Part shown: positions 10,254 to 20,851 of the stretch, one piece after another
Position numbering within the stretch: position 1 is the stretch's first letter
How the letters are laid out: every line of letters starts with the position of its first letter
From: Alnus glutinosa
Lineage: Eukaryota; Streptophyta; Magnoliopsida; Fagales; Betulaceae
Assembly (NCBI RefSeq): GCF_958979055.1
Contig: NC_084888.1
Span: forward strand, 3,924,001 to 3,988,000
Length of the DNA: 64,000 nt
Reading direction: 5' to 3'
Notes under the pieces: generated by a model
Databases searched by the model: none
The model's input: only the letters and a program-made list of their open reading frames with translations
Told to the model about the DNA's origin: nothing
Translations under genes and position numbers: made by a program

Positions 10254-10645
10254 GAGAAAATTACATCATTAGTCTTTGTGGTCGGCCTAAATTACAAATC
10301 GATCTCTCTAATATTAAAATTAATTCAAAAATTTTTGTGGTTGACTTAATTTACAAACCACTCTCTATAGTTAAATTCTGTTAAAAATTTTGACAGATTC
10401 CATTAAGTGCCACGCCAGTACCAATAAGATGACGACACATATCGACCATAATAAAAAAATATAAATAAAAAAAAAGCTTAAAAATATATTTTAAAAATAT
10501 ATATTTGAAAAGAAAAAATGGGCGGCTATCGGTTCAAAGGTAGCAGGGGTGGCCGAAAGGCATCTAGGGTAGCATGCAGCCACCCTAGCCTTTTTCTCTT
10601 TTCAACTTTTTTTTTTAAATATATATATTAAAGTTTTATTTATTG
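10254..10645. mobile_element. Truncated foldback (MULE-type) element, copy b
   Basis: This is a duplicate of the element at 3346-3810 with the same left arm, GC-rich centre and truncated right side running into ACAATACCTTATATAGCATA. It travelled with the kinase fragment. Confidence 0.7.
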
Positions 10646-10876
10646 AATTATTTACAATACCTTATATAGCATAACAAATTCTCACAACTTTCCAACGTCA
10701 GACAAAGTGTAAAACAAAAATAAAAAGAAGGTTGAAATTTTAAATTTGCAAAGAAACTTTAATTTCCACGAAATAATTTTCAACAATAATCTTATCTAAA
10801 GAAAAAGGTGGTGCTAAAAGATAAAGATTCCTTTTTTTTCTTCTATGGGCCATCTCTTCGTATACTGCTTTTCTGT

Positions 10877-11087
10877 TTAGAATAATGTTTTCTTTATAAT
10901 TCTTACATAATTTTTATATAACTTTAACTACATTTTTATATTATCGATTATAGAATTTGTATTCCTATAAGTAAGCTCTAAATATTTAATAATTGATCTT
11001 AAAAAAAATTATTAAACTTATATAAAAATTATATAAGAATTATAAAAAAAAAATTAAAAAAAAAAAAAAAAAAAAAACATTACTCTT
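10877..11087. mobile_element. MITE in the promoter of copy 3
   Basis: Imperfect inverted ends: the left reads AATAATGTTTTCTTTATAAT; the right, reverse-complemented, reads GTAATGTTTTT and then TTATAATTCTTATATAATTT. It interrupts a block that also occurs around 14440-14800. It is AT-rich with no coding capacity. Confidence 0.6.
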
Positions 11088-11243
11088 TTATTTACGACTA
11101 AAGTGACCTATATCCAATAATTTTGCGGTATATTTTTGTTGCTTTTTCCAGTTGAGCTTCGGTTGATGGATTGGTGTAAACGTTTTCTTTTTCTTTTTAT
11201 ATATTATTATTATTATTATTATTAGTAGTAGTATTATCATTAT

Positions 11244-11410
11244 CATGTATGCCAATTTCTTTTCGAAATAGCTAGAATATATCCAACTCAGGTCATAGTC
11301 CTTGTTTCATATTTCCACTTTCATGAATGATTGTTGCCTACTTTATTCCACTCTCAGTCTCAGATACCCAAACCCCCCCTGAAAAAGTAGCTACTCTTAC
11401 CAAAAACTCC
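11244..11410 (+). promoter_or_regulatory. Conserved upstream block of copy 3
   Basis: This aligns with 5645-5817 before copy 2, apart from small indels. The (TAT)n-rich stretch just before it (11205-11240) is specific to this copy. It probably holds the core promoter and leader. Confidence 0.6.
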
Positions 11411-13894
11411 ATGGAAAAGCTTCACTCCTGTAAGCTTCAGCTTGATCTCCAACTCTGTCTTCTCTTACCTCTCCATTTCTCTTCACTTCTGCTTCTCTCA
11501 TCAGCTTACACTGTTCCTGATAAGTACTTCATCAACTGTGGAGCGTCCCACAACATAACCTCTGCCGATGGCTGGCGGGTCTTTGTTGGCGACCGAGATT
11601 TCTCTGCTGGAAAAGGCAAAGCTGTCAAAAGCAGCAACTCATCCACAGACACTCAGTATCAAAATCTGTATCAAACAGCAAGAGTTTACGAAAAGACATC
11701 CTCATATGAGTTCGACATCAGCGAGAACGGTACATACATAGTACGCCTCCATTTCCTCCATTTCTTTGTTCTCTCTTCATCTCTTGATCTGTCTGTTGCT
11801 CTGTTCGATGTTTGGGCTTCTGGGTTTTCGCTTTTGACAAATTATAGCATCCGAAACATTACTACTTCTCCAAGGATTGAGGAATTCTTTCTCACCATCC
11901 CAAAAGGAAAATTTAAAATCTACTTCATACCTTCTCAAGAGTCATCTTTGGCTTTCGTAAACGCCATAGAAGTCTTTCCTGCCCCTGATGACTTCTTCCT
12001 CAATGAAACCACTCGCATAACTTCTACAGGAGATAATGTTACCTACAGTGGTTTGATCTCTCAGGCTCTACATACAATCCATAGGATCAACGTTGGAGGT
12101 GACTATATCAACGGTACTGATGATTTATGGAGGAATTGGGTGCCAGATGATAATTACTTACTCAGATCGGTTACTGCGAGTAATACGTACTATAGTTCAA
12201 CGCCTAATTACCAGACTGGAAGCCGGGTGACTAAGTATTTTGCACCATATTTAGTCTATCAGACAGCCAAGCACCTGAATGCAAATGATAGCAGCAATTC
12301 CAGTATTTCAAATGCTACTTGGAGTTTTCCCGTCAACAATAATGCTACACACTTTGTTCGGGTCCATTTTTGCGACATAGTAAGCACAACACGTAATGAC
12401 TTGTGGTTCAATCTCTATATCAATAGGAACTATAGTAAGATGATCTGGCCTTATGATATAATTCCAAATCAGCTGGCTGCTCCATTCTGCTTGGATTTTG
12501 TGGTTGATTCAGATGATTCAGGATTTATGAATGTTAGTATAGGCGTGCTGGAGGACTCAACCATTCGTGATGCCTTTTTGAATGGGCTGGAGATTCTGGA
12601 GTTCATGGAGAAATCAAGTTCCATTCCTATGGAAAGTGAATCAAAAAGAAAGAAGTTCTCCCCCGTTATAATTGGTCTTATAAGCAGTGGGGCATTTGTC
12701 ATTTTGGTAGTGGTGGTGGCCACTGGTTTGAAATGCAGGAAACAAGAGCCTGATCAAAGTTTAGAGCTTCTTTATGGAGGGTTTAATTCTAACAACAGGT
12801 TGACTGAAAGTTCTCTTGCATCCCTTGCTCCTAATCTAAACTTCAGTTTAAGGATATCTTTTGCAGAAATACGGCGTGCAACTGGGTACTTCAATGCAAA
12901 ACATTTGATTGGTAAGGGTGGATTTGGGAAAGTCTACAAAGGAACTCTTCGGGGTGTGACAGTGGCTGTGAAACGAAGTGAAGCAGGGCATGGGCAGGGT
13001 CTTCATGAATTCCAAACGGAGATCATGGTGTTATCTCAAATCCGCTACCGCCATTTAGTATCTTTGATTGGGTATTGCGATGAAGAGTCTGAGATGATCC
13101 TAGTTTATGAATTCATGGAAAAGGGGACTCTCAGAGATCATCTCTATCATACAGATGACACTTCTGAGAAATCATCTTCGCTATCTGAATTATCTTGGAT
13201 GCAAAGACTTGAAATTTGCGTTGGTGCGGCAAATGGCCTAGATTATCTACATACTCAGGCAGGAAGAATCATACACCGTGATGTGAAGTCAACCAACATT
13301 TTGCTTGATAAAGATTATGTGGCAAAAGTTGCTGACTTTGGCCTTTCAAAGTCGGGGCCTCCTGATCCAGACAATTACACCACGAATGTAAAGGGTAGCT
13401 TTGGTTATCTTGATCCAGAATACTTCAGCACCCTACAGTTGACAGAAAAATCTGATGTGTACTCCTTCGGAGTTGTGCTTTTCGAAGTTCTTTGTGCTAG
13501 ACCCCCCAATGACAACTCGCTTCCGACGGAGGAGGGGTGCCTTATTGAATGGGCGATGCAGCTGCATAGGGAAGGCCAACTTGAGAAAATTATTGATCCC
13601 ATGCTAGTTGGGAAAATTAAGCCTGGTTCATTGCGGAAGTTTAGTGAAACTGCCGAGAAGTGTTTGAAGCAAAATAGTGTTGAGAGGCCTAGCATGCGTG
13701 AAGTGGTGTATGACTTGATATACGCACAACAGCTTCAGGAACCTGTCATGCACAGAGACCAACATGAAGTCAGCACGACAAATATTACTTCATTGGAGGG
13801 GTTCCAGTTTCCTGCTGCATGGAATTTTCCTCTTCAGGAAGATGATGAAGCACCCATTGTAGGGGATGATGATTCTGATACAGCTGATTACTGA
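11411..13894 (+). CDS. CrRLK1L malectin-like receptor kinase (copy 3)
   Basis: This is a single-exon gene of 827 residues with its ATG at 11411 (MEKLHSCKLQ), matching the position of the copy-2 start. The layout is a signal peptide, a malectin-like ectodomain rich in N-glycosylation sites, a membrane segment around 410-435, and a kinase with GKGGFG at 501-506, VAVK (K521), HRD at 622-624 and DFG at 642-644. All catalytic motifs are present. Copies 2 and 3 are almost identical through much of the ectodomain and kinase. They differ in patches, for example at the activation segment (DNYTTNVKGSFGYLDPEYF here, EHCTMAVKGSFGYFDPEYF in copy 2), which may reflect gene conversion with copy 1. The expected role is cell-surface signalling at the plasma membrane, ligand unknown. 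Confidence 0.9.
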   Translation: MEKLHSCKLQLDLQLCLLLPLHFSSLLLLSSAYTVPDKYFINCGASHNITSADGWRVFVGDRDFSAGKGKAVKSSNSSTDTQYQNLYQTARVYEKTSSYEFDISENGTYIVRLHFLHFFVLSSSLDLSVALFDVWASGFSLLTNYSIRNITTSPRIEEFFLTIPKGKFKIYFIPSQESSLAFVNAIEVFPAPDDFFLNETTRITSTGDNVTYSGLISQALHTIHRINVGGDYINGTDDLWRNWVPDDNYLLRSVTASNTYYSSTPNYQTGSRVTKYFAPYLVYQTAKHLNANDSSNSSISNATWSFPVNNNATHFVRVHFCDIVSTTRNDLWFNLYINRNYSKMIWPYDIIPNQLAAPFCLDFVVDSDDSGFMNVSIGVLEDSTIRDAFLNGLEILEFMEKSSSIPMESESKRKKFSPVIIGLISSGAFVILVVVVATGLKCRKQEPDQSLELLYGGFNSNNRLTESSLASLAPNLNFSLRISFAEIRRATGYFNAKHLIGKGGFGKVYKGTLRGVTVAVKRSEAGHGQGLHEFQTEIMVLSQIRYRHLVSLIGYCDEESEMILVYEFMEKGTLRDHLYHTDDTSEKSSSLSELSWMQRLEICVGAANGLDYLHTQAGRIIHRDVKSTNILLDKDYVAKVADFGLSKSGPPDPDNYTTNVKGSFGYLDPEYFSTLQLTEKSDVYSFGVVLFEVLCARPPNDNSLPTEEGCLIEWAMQLHREGQLEKIIDPMLVGKIKPGSLRKFSETAEKCLKQNSVERPSMREVVYDLIYAQQLQEPVMHRDQHEVSTTNITSLEGFQFPAAWNFPLQEDDEAPIVGDDDSDTADY

Positions 13895-14439
13895 AACTGT
13901 GAAATCTAAATCCAATTGAGAATTGAAGTTGCCAGAATCAGCCAGATCGTCTCCATTATTTTGGGGTAAATTGCTATCAATATTGTGTCATTGCTCGATT
14001 CTCTAGTCTCTATTACTATGGAGATCGAGCATCCTAGTTAATCCCCCTGGGTATGGATAGCTTGCACAAATAAAAAAAACCGACGAATTCGCCCTTGATC
14101 GAACAAGTACCATGATTTAATGAAACCCATGGAATTTTGAATTTGAATATGAGATGATCAAAATTTGTCTTAGACTTTAATTTGTTATTATTTATGTCTC
14201 TTGTGCTTGAAACCCAAGGCACTCATTGATGTCATAATCCCAAAAAAAAAAAAATAGCATTTGTATGGTAATTTTATACTTTGTTGATACGTCATTAACA
14301 ATCAGCCTTAAACTTATTCAAAAGGTGATTAGCAGTACTATATTCAGCAAAATAACATAAAAGTGAAATAAAATTATAATTTTAGCATTTTTCATTTGTC
14401 TAAGACGAAGATAGTCGTATATATATAAAGAAATAGTTG

Positions 14440-14810
14440 ATCCTAAAAGATAAAGGTTCCTTTTTCTGACTTCTACTCCATGGGTCATTTCTTCATGGGA
14501 AATGCTGGATGGGGACACTCATCCGTCCCCCATCACCTATATATAATAAAAAAATAAATTTTTATTAAAAAAGTTGGCTTTGATGGGACATCAAAGTCAA
14601 CTTTTTAATAAAAAATTATTTTCCCATCAAAGCCAACTTTTTAATAAAAAATTATTTTTTTATAATAAAATGCTCACAGGGGACGCTCATGCGTCCCCTA
14701 TGTAGCAAGTCTCTTTCTTCATATTACTTTTTTACGAGTAGAGTGACCCATGTCCAATAATCTTGAAGTGACTGAACTTTGGATGAAGAAATTAGGTAGG
14801 ATATTGCTAT
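14440..14810. repeat. Stray copy of the kinase upstream block, split by a MITE
   Basis: The stretches AAAAGATAAAGGTTCC (about 14445) and AGTGACCCATGTCCAATAAT (about 14742) match the upstream region of copy 3 at 10815 and 11100. It looks like another duplicate promoter fragment with no gene following, now interrupted by a 217-bp element and then by the LTR element at 14821. Confidence 0.55.
14497..14713. mobile_element. Small inverted-repeat element with 9-bp duplication
   Basis: TTTCTTCAT stands on both sides (14488-14496 and 14714-14722). The element contains GGGGACACTCATCCGTCCCC near the left end and GGGGACGCTCATGCGTCCCC near the right end, with palindromic TTGGCTTTGATGGG-type arms between. 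The 9-bp duplication suggests a Mutator-type non-autonomous element. Confidence 0.7.
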
Positions 14811-15279
14811 TGTTCATATCTGTTGGTACAGTTTCCGGTATGGTGTGAATCTGCACGTTCCTTTGATGTTCTTCACGCTTCTCAATAACTCTGCAAAACA
14901 ACAAAACCTAGGGACCCTTCCGGGGGTCCCGCTCCGATGCCTAAATTAGCTTCTGTGAGAAAATAATGCTTTGTGCATAAAAATTGAGTCTCAATTTATA
15001 CCTGGGGTATGGGCCTATTTATAGGCATAGAGGTGGAGTCAAACCTGGATTAGGACTCCTGCTCCTTGTTGATCTAGAACTGCTGTCCGAGTTCTAATTG
15101 GACTTCTATCCTTTACTAGACTTCTAATTGAGTATCTTCTTAGACTTCTGATCTGATATCTTCTTAGACTTCTGATAATGATCATTATTCTTATCTGATC
15201 ATTATTCTTATCTGTTTGGACCTTATTAGACTTTTGAATCTCCTCTTTGGATCGGGTTGAGTGGGATTTATCCCCAACA

Positions 15280-15296
15280 GTTACCCCCCAATTCCC
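15280..15296 (-). other. Polypurine tract of the gag-only element
   Basis: The minus strand reads GGAATTGGGGGGTAAC directly before the LTR. This is the usual place for plus-strand priming in LTR elements. Confidence 0.6.
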
Positions 15297-15508
15297 TTAT
15301 CCAAAGCTTGCTTGAATAATGGGAATTCCATGTCTAAGGAAACCCGATCTTTGTCTCCTTCTGAAAACCTGCTAACCTGCAAAACCCGAGGGTTAAATCT
15401 TACCCCCCAATTACCTTCTTGTTTTTCCTTAGGGTTTTCTCCCTGTATCTTGAAAAATCTGCAAAACCCGAGGGTTAAATCCGACCCCCCGAGAAGTTTC
15501 TTCTTGCT

Positions 15509-16125
15509 CTCGGCTAGGACTGATCCGGGACTCTCGGCTAGGACTGATCCGAGAGTTTTCTTCTTGGTCTTGGCTAGGACTGATCCGAGACTCTCGGCTA
15601 GGACTGATCCGAGAAGTTTTTTCTTGCTCTCGGCTAGGACTGATCCGAGAGGCTCCTTCTCGGCTAGGACTGATCCGAGAAGTTTTTCTTGCTCTCGGCT
15701 AGGACTGATCCGAGAGGCTCCTTCTCGGCTAGGACTGATCCGAGAAGTTGTTCTTGCTCTCGGCTAGGACTGATCCGAGAGGCTCCTTCTCGGCTAGGAC
15801 TGATCCGAGAAGTTTTTCTTGCTCTCGGCTAGGACTGATCCGAGAGGCTCCTTCTCGGCTAGGACTGATCCGAGAAGTTTTTCTTGCTCTCGGCTAGGAC
15901 TGATCCGAGAGGCTCCTTCTCGGCTAGGACTGATCCGAGAAGTTGTTCTTGCTCTCGGCTAGGACTGATCCGAGAGGCTCCTTCTCGGCTAGGACTGATC
16001 CGAGAAGTTTTTCTTGCTCTCGGCTAGGACTGATCCGAGAGGCTCCTTCTCGGCTAGGACTGATCCAAGAAGTTTTGGTCTCAGCTAGGACTGATCCGAG
16101 ACTCTCGGCTAGGACTGATCCGAGA
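15509..16125. repeat. 20-copy hairpin tandem repeat
   Basis: The unit TCTCGGCTAGGACTGATCCG plus AGA occurs about 20 times. Each unit is itself a short inverted repeat (TCTCGG and CCGAGA around an 11-base loop). In the middle the units are organised as pairs with alternating spacers (AGTTTTTCTTGC and GGCTCCT), giving a higher-order period of about 65-66 bp. It lies between gag and the purine tract of the gag-only LTR element. Open frames across it are a by-product of the repeat. Confidence 0.92.
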
Positions 16126-16342
16126 GTTTTTGCCTGCAAAAAAAACAACATCAACGGGTTCCTGGTCCCTAGACCGGGAACACTTCGATGCTTAAGTCAG
16201 CTTTATTCATTTATTCTGAAAATACTTATTCCCAAAATCTGGGGAATTTTCTGTCTAGTCTGAATTAAAAATAAAAGTCTAGTTCTTTGCAAATATAAAT
16301 ACTAAAAAATAAAAGCAAGCCTGAAATTCCCGAGAGTCCTTT

Positions 16343-17830
16343 TTATGGGATCACGGGCAGATACTGCTGTTGCCTCGGCTCTCTATGCTGTGGGCTTCTG
16401 CTTCTTCGATCCTCTCTTCTTTCTATGTCATCTCGGGGAGCATTCTCTTGATGCCTTTCGTCTAGCTGAGGACGGTCTCGGGGATAGTAATCCCGTGGCT
16501 GTTGATCTCGGGGCTGATAGTCCTGATGATTCCGAGGCCTGTTATTTCCTTGATGGTTCCGTCGCTCTCCCAAGAACCGAACCAGCTTGCCATTCTTTAT
16601 GAATTCTTCTATTAACAACCTTAGGGTTACGCACCCCTCGGTGTGATGACCTGCTTGTTTATGGAAATCACAATACTTCCCTGCATTCCTATAAGGAGGA
16701 TTACCTGGTATCTTTTGCGGTTCCCGAAACGCCGGATCTCTCTTGATCTCCATGAGGACTTCTGATATCTCGGCATTGAGAGGTGTAAAGTTGTAATCTT
16801 TGAACTTCTTTACCTGCCTCTGCTCTTCCCATTCAGCTTTCTTGAATTCTTTCCTTTTCTTTTCTGGGGCTGTCTCTCGGGGTAGTCTAGAACTGGCCAT
16901 AGACTTCAGCGTCTCTTCCTGATTGATGAATTCTTCTACCTTATCCATGAGGCCCTGCAAGGTACTCGGTTGCTTCCGGATCAGCTTCTTCATCAAAGGC
17001 TCCTCGGGTGAAATTCCCTGATAAATGGCAGCAAAGATCATATCCTCGGTCGGATCTTCGACCGTAGCCTTCTCTCGGTTGAACCGAGCCATAAACTCCT
17101 TAAGACTCTCATTGCCCTGCTGGTGCAATGATAGCAAATATCCCGAAGGCTTCTTCCTTGTCCGGAAAGCCAAGAACTCCGTTAGGAATATCTTGGACAA
17201 TTCCTTGAACTGATCAACGGAATTCGGGGGCAGCTTCCTGAACCAGTCTCGGGCATTCCCCGAAAGAGTAAGAGGGAAGGCCCGACATGCTACTTCATCG
17301 GGTGTCCCGTGAAGGTCTAGATGAGCTTTGAAATTCTCTAGGTGATCCAAGGGATCTCTGTCTCCTGCATAACTTAGAATTTGGGGTACCTTAAACTTAT
17401 CGGGAAGCTGATAGTCTGCCACCCGTCTGGTGAAGGGTGAGTCTGTACCCATTAGGAGCTTGTCCACCATTACGGATCTGCCTTTGTCCTTTCTTTCCAT
17501 CTCCATGTCCGTGCACCTTCTCTCCAGCTCGGCAATAATTCTGCTCAGATCTCCTTGGCGGTCATCCTCCCTCCGAGGATTAATGTTGCTATTGTGATCT
17601 TCTTTCTCACGCTCATCCCTGTTCATCTCGGGATTGGGCTGTCTCGTCCTCATGCGTAACAATTCTGCATTTAAGTCTTCAATCTGGGCTTCCAACGCTG
17701 CTATGCGATCTTGATCTCCACCCCCCGGGGGAGGGTTCGGTGGAGGCTGCAAATTATTCTGAATAGCCGGTTCCTGTGGGGCCACGGGCTGTCGGTTGGT
17801 CTGGCTTCCGGAACGTGTGTTCATCACCAT
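16343..17830 (-). CDS. Retrotransposon Gag of the TR-GAG element
   Basis: This frame is about 495 residues from the Met at 17830 (MVMNTRSGSQTNRQP); an upstream Met at 17956 lies in the LTR and is less likely. It holds the retrotransposon gag domain: DPLDHLENFKAHLDLHGTPD, then AFPLTLSGNARDWFRKLPPN, and the ESLKEFMARFNRE stretch. A zinc-knuckle-like YCDFHKQAGHHTEGC follows, and the C-terminus is basic and Arg/Gln/Pro-rich. The frame looks whole. The product would be a capsid-like protein that must borrow enzymes from a related autonomous element. Confidence 0.88.
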   Translation of the reverse strand: MVMNTRSGSQTNRQPVAPQEPAIQNNLQPPPNPPPGGGDQDRIAALEAQIEDLNAELLRMRTRQPNPEMNRDEREKEDHNSNINPRREDDRQGDLSRIIAELERRCTDMEMERKDKGRSVMVDKLLMGTDSPFTRRVADYQLPDKFKVPQILSYAGDRDPLDHLENFKAHLDLHGTPDEVACRAFPLTLSGNARDWFRKLPPNSVDQFKELSKIFLTEFLAFRTRKKPSGYLLSLHQQGNESLKEFMARFNREKATVEDPTEDMIFAAIYQGISPEEPLMKKLIRKQPSTLQGLMDKVEEFINQEETLKSMASSRLPRETAPEKKRKEFKKAEWEEQRQVKKFKDYNFTPLNAEISEVLMEIKRDPAFREPQKIPGNPPYRNAGKYCDFHKQAGHHTEGCVTLRLLIEEFIKNGKLVRFLGERRNHQGNNRPRNHQDYQPRDQQPRDYYPRDRPQLDERHQENAPRDDIERREDRRSRSPQHREPRQQQYLPVIP

Positions 17831-18355
17831 GCTGGATCTTCTTTTTCTTTTATGAGGAACGAATAATCGTTTCCCACAGACGGCGCCAAACTGTTGGTAC
17901 AGTTTCCGGTATGGTGTGAATCTGCACGTTCCTTTGATGTTCTTCACGCTTCTCAATAACTCTGCAAAACAACAAAACCTAGGGACCCTTCCGGGGGTCC
18001 CGCTCCGATGCCTAAATTAGCTTCTGTGAGAAAATAATGCTTTGTGCATAAAAATTGAGTCTCAGTTTATACCTGGGGTATGGGCCTATTTATAGGCATA
18101 GAGGTGGAGTCAAACCTGGATTAGGACTCCTGCTCCTTGTTGATCTAGAACTGCTGTCCGAGTTCTAATTGGACTTCTATCCTTTACTAGACTTCTAATT
18201 GAGTATCTTCTTAGACTTCTGATCTGATATCTTCTTAGACTTCTGATAATGATCATTATTCTTATCTGACCATTATTCTTATCTGTTTGGACCTTATTAG
18301 ACTTTTGAATCTCCTCTTTGGATCGGGTTGAGTGGGATTTATCCCCAACAATATC

Positions 18356-19856
18356 GTTCCTCAAAAGCTCATCACATTTGAACCGTTCTTCTCATTTGGA
18401 GTTGTGATTGGTGCACAAAATAATTGTACAATACTTGCACAATACAAGACATATAAGGTGAAACTCATGTGATAGATTCCACTTATATGGATCCCACCTT
18501 ATATGTATTGTGTTATGCCTTGCCTCAGCTCTAACATAGAAATCCCGTGTTGATATATTTCATTTTTCCAAAAGTGGACAAGTACCACTAAACTGAAAGA
18601 TTATTATATCTGATTCCTGAAAATAAAACTATATATATAATCTTTCTTGCTATCATTTTAAAAATGGGCCCCAAGGCTTGTAGAAAATCGTGCACTCTAA
18701 AATTTATATAGACCCAGGGAAAAAACAATATTTTTATGCAAGTCTATTATTGAAAGAAACAACTTTTGAAGGGGGCATTCAAATGAGAGATTAATATAAC
18801 TCGTTTGAAAGCGGCAAGATTTCACAAATTATACACTGGAGGCATTCTGATGTGGTTCGACTGAGCGGCTCTGCCACTTGTGATCTTCCACTCCATTCGG
18901 ACTTTGTCCAACCGTGATTGCGACCGTGGTGTTCTGCCAGCCTTTATTTCTTCATTCGCTCCTTATCCCGTTTGGACGAGCTCCAACTCCTCCACCAACC
19001 ATGACATTCTCGAATTCTCAAACTATTTCATTGAAGCCACTCGTTTAAACGATGTGCAGACACTATACCAATCAAAAGGTTATGGCATTCTTCTTGTTGC
19101 GCTTCGAAGTATGTCATTTGAACCCCATGAGACCATCATTCCGACCAAAGGGTTAGAGAATCATGTAAAATGTGTCATTCGAACGCCCACCAACCGAGGT
19201 ACCGAATGAGCCACTCGGCTCTTCAACATGCGCCCAGCATTTTGAATTCCAGATCAAGTGCCAACTTAGTGTAACAAAACCTAAACTTAACACCAATTTG
19301 TTTTGATATAGATTCTCACCAACGCATAACCTAACATTTATAATACAAATCACTATATTTATAGGAAAAATGGGTAAGTGGAGTGTATACAAGAAATGTA
19401 AGATTTGATTACAATCACACTTCTATTGTAAATTTTTAAGTATGGAAAATCTCTCAAACCTAAATGGAAGTCCTATATTCTAAAATTTCCTTAAACTCAA
19501 GGTGGCCGGAAGACTGAGTTTTGAAATAAAATAATTGACCCTTTTTAAAAGACTTTTTTTTTTTTTTTTTGTGTTGCTAAAGCGAATTTGGTATAGCTAA
19601 TACAAATATACGAGTGTAAGATTGGCCTTGCATTGACAAAGCAGATGGGAATTGTGTGCATTTTATTTAAGAGCAGTGCTACTGAGAAGCACTATTTTCG
19701 GATGAATTCTGGAAATAATGCTTCTCCCAAGCATTACCCTTTATTTAATGAAATGGATACCATCTATTTTATGGTAAATTTAAAGTTAATGTATTTAATA
19801 ATATACATTTATTTGATTTCATCAAATAAAATGTAGAATATCCTATTCCCATTAAA
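18356..19856. other. Insertion-split flank, identity unclear
   Basis: This is unassigned DNA between the LTR element and the resumed copy-3 flank at 19860. The stretch 18850-19400 is less AT-rich (for example ACCGAATGAGCCACTCGGCT) and has a TATTTATAGG motif near 19357. That would fit an old LTR fragment, but I could not find paired ends. No host gene is seen. Confidence 0.4.
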
Positions 19857-20190
19857 TTGGGAGGAGATATGGTTATTATGCTCGCAAAAAATCACCTACT
19901 ATTTGAAACATCAAAATAGTCATAAACACAGACGAAATAGTAGAATGAAAAAAGAACACAATGAGCACATCTATATAAAAATTATATATATATCGCCCAA
20001 AGGGAAAAGGCCAAATATCATTTACAAGAACCCCGCGACTGTAAATTCAACATCAACTTTATAGTCTTTCTTTTAATATTATTATCTTTGATTTGCAAAA
20101 TCACTTTTCTTTTCTTTCTTTTTCCATTTTGGTTGTACCATCAACCTGATTGCATCCTCAGTTGCACATCAAGTATTGTCCGCACCGAAA
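19857..20190. repeat. Displaced piece of the copy-3 downstream flank
   Basis: This aligns with 8680-9270 downstream of copy 2, through stretches such as CATAAACACAGACGAAATAG and CACTTTTCTTTTCTTTCTTT. The match lacks several hundred bp present after copy 2. Confidence 0.65.
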
Positions 20191-20215
20191 AAGTAACTTC
20201 TGTTAATATTTTTAG

Positions 20216-20841
20216 GATTATTGCATCATTAATTTTTGAGTTGGCCTAAATTATAAATCATTCATTGTGATACAAAAAGTTCATAGCGGGTCATTGCGGT
20301 AAACTATAATTACGAATAACTTCCTAAGCCCGTTTTTCGTCCACCAAGTTAACTTAATTTCGTCACGTCATACTCAATAAGAAATCAACACGTGTCCATT
20401 ACAATAAAAAATATAAATATATTTAAAATATAAATAAATAAAACATTAAAATTATATTTTTTTTAAAAAAAATAGTGAAAGCAGCCACCCCTTCGGGAGT
20501 GGCCACGCACCACCCCTCGCCATCGAGAGTGGCCTGGCCACCCCTAGTTGGGCAGCCACCCTTTCACTATTTTCTATTTTTTTAAAAAAAATAATAATAA
20601 TAATAAATTTTTAATTTTAATATTTTTAATATTTTTTTTATTGTAATTGACACATGTCGATTTTCTATTAAGTTTGACATGGCAAATTAACGGATTCTGT
20701 TAACTTGATGGACGGAAAACAAATTCAGGAAGTGATTCGTAATTATAGTTTACCACAAAGACCCTCCATGAACTTTTTGTATCACAGGGAGTGATTTGTA
20801 ATTTAGACTAATCTCAGGGACCAATGTTGCAATTACTTCAT
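20216..20841. mobile_element. Foldback MULE-type element, 626 bp
   Basis: It has long inverted arms: left ATTGCATCATTAATTTTTGA, right end reverse-complemented ATTGCAACATTGGTCCCTGA, and both contain a GACAT/ATGTC-rich stretch near CACGTGTC. The arms surround a GC-rich centre of GTGGCCAC/GCCACCCC stems (20485-20570). Direct repeats ATATTTTTAG lie at 20206-20215 and 20842-20851. It is the same family as 54741-55445. Confidence 0.8.
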
Positions 20842-20851
20842 ATATTTTTAG

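Larger units (their letters stand above)
14821..18350 (-). mobile_element. Gag-only LTR retrotransposon (TR-GAG type)
   Basis: Two 459-bp LTRs (14821-15279 and 17892-18350) begin TGTTGG and end CCAACA. The 5-bp target duplication ATATC flanks both sides (14816-14820 and 18351-18355). In minus orientation the order is LTR, primer-binding site at about 17872-17889 (TTTGGCGCCGTCTGTGGG), a gag reading frame, a tandem-repeat tract, a purine tract near 15280-15295, and the LTR. No protease, reverse transcriptase or integrase is seen, so it is non-autonomous. That matches the TR-GAG class known from plants. The LTRs differ at about 2 of 459 sites, so the insertion is young, of the order of a few hundred thousand years at usual plant rates. 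For its class it looks whole. Confidence 0.92.

Noticed and set aside
15261-15767. 168-aa ORF with SARTDPR repeats
   Set aside because: It is a translation of the hairpin tandem array inside the LTR element, open in several frames on both strands.
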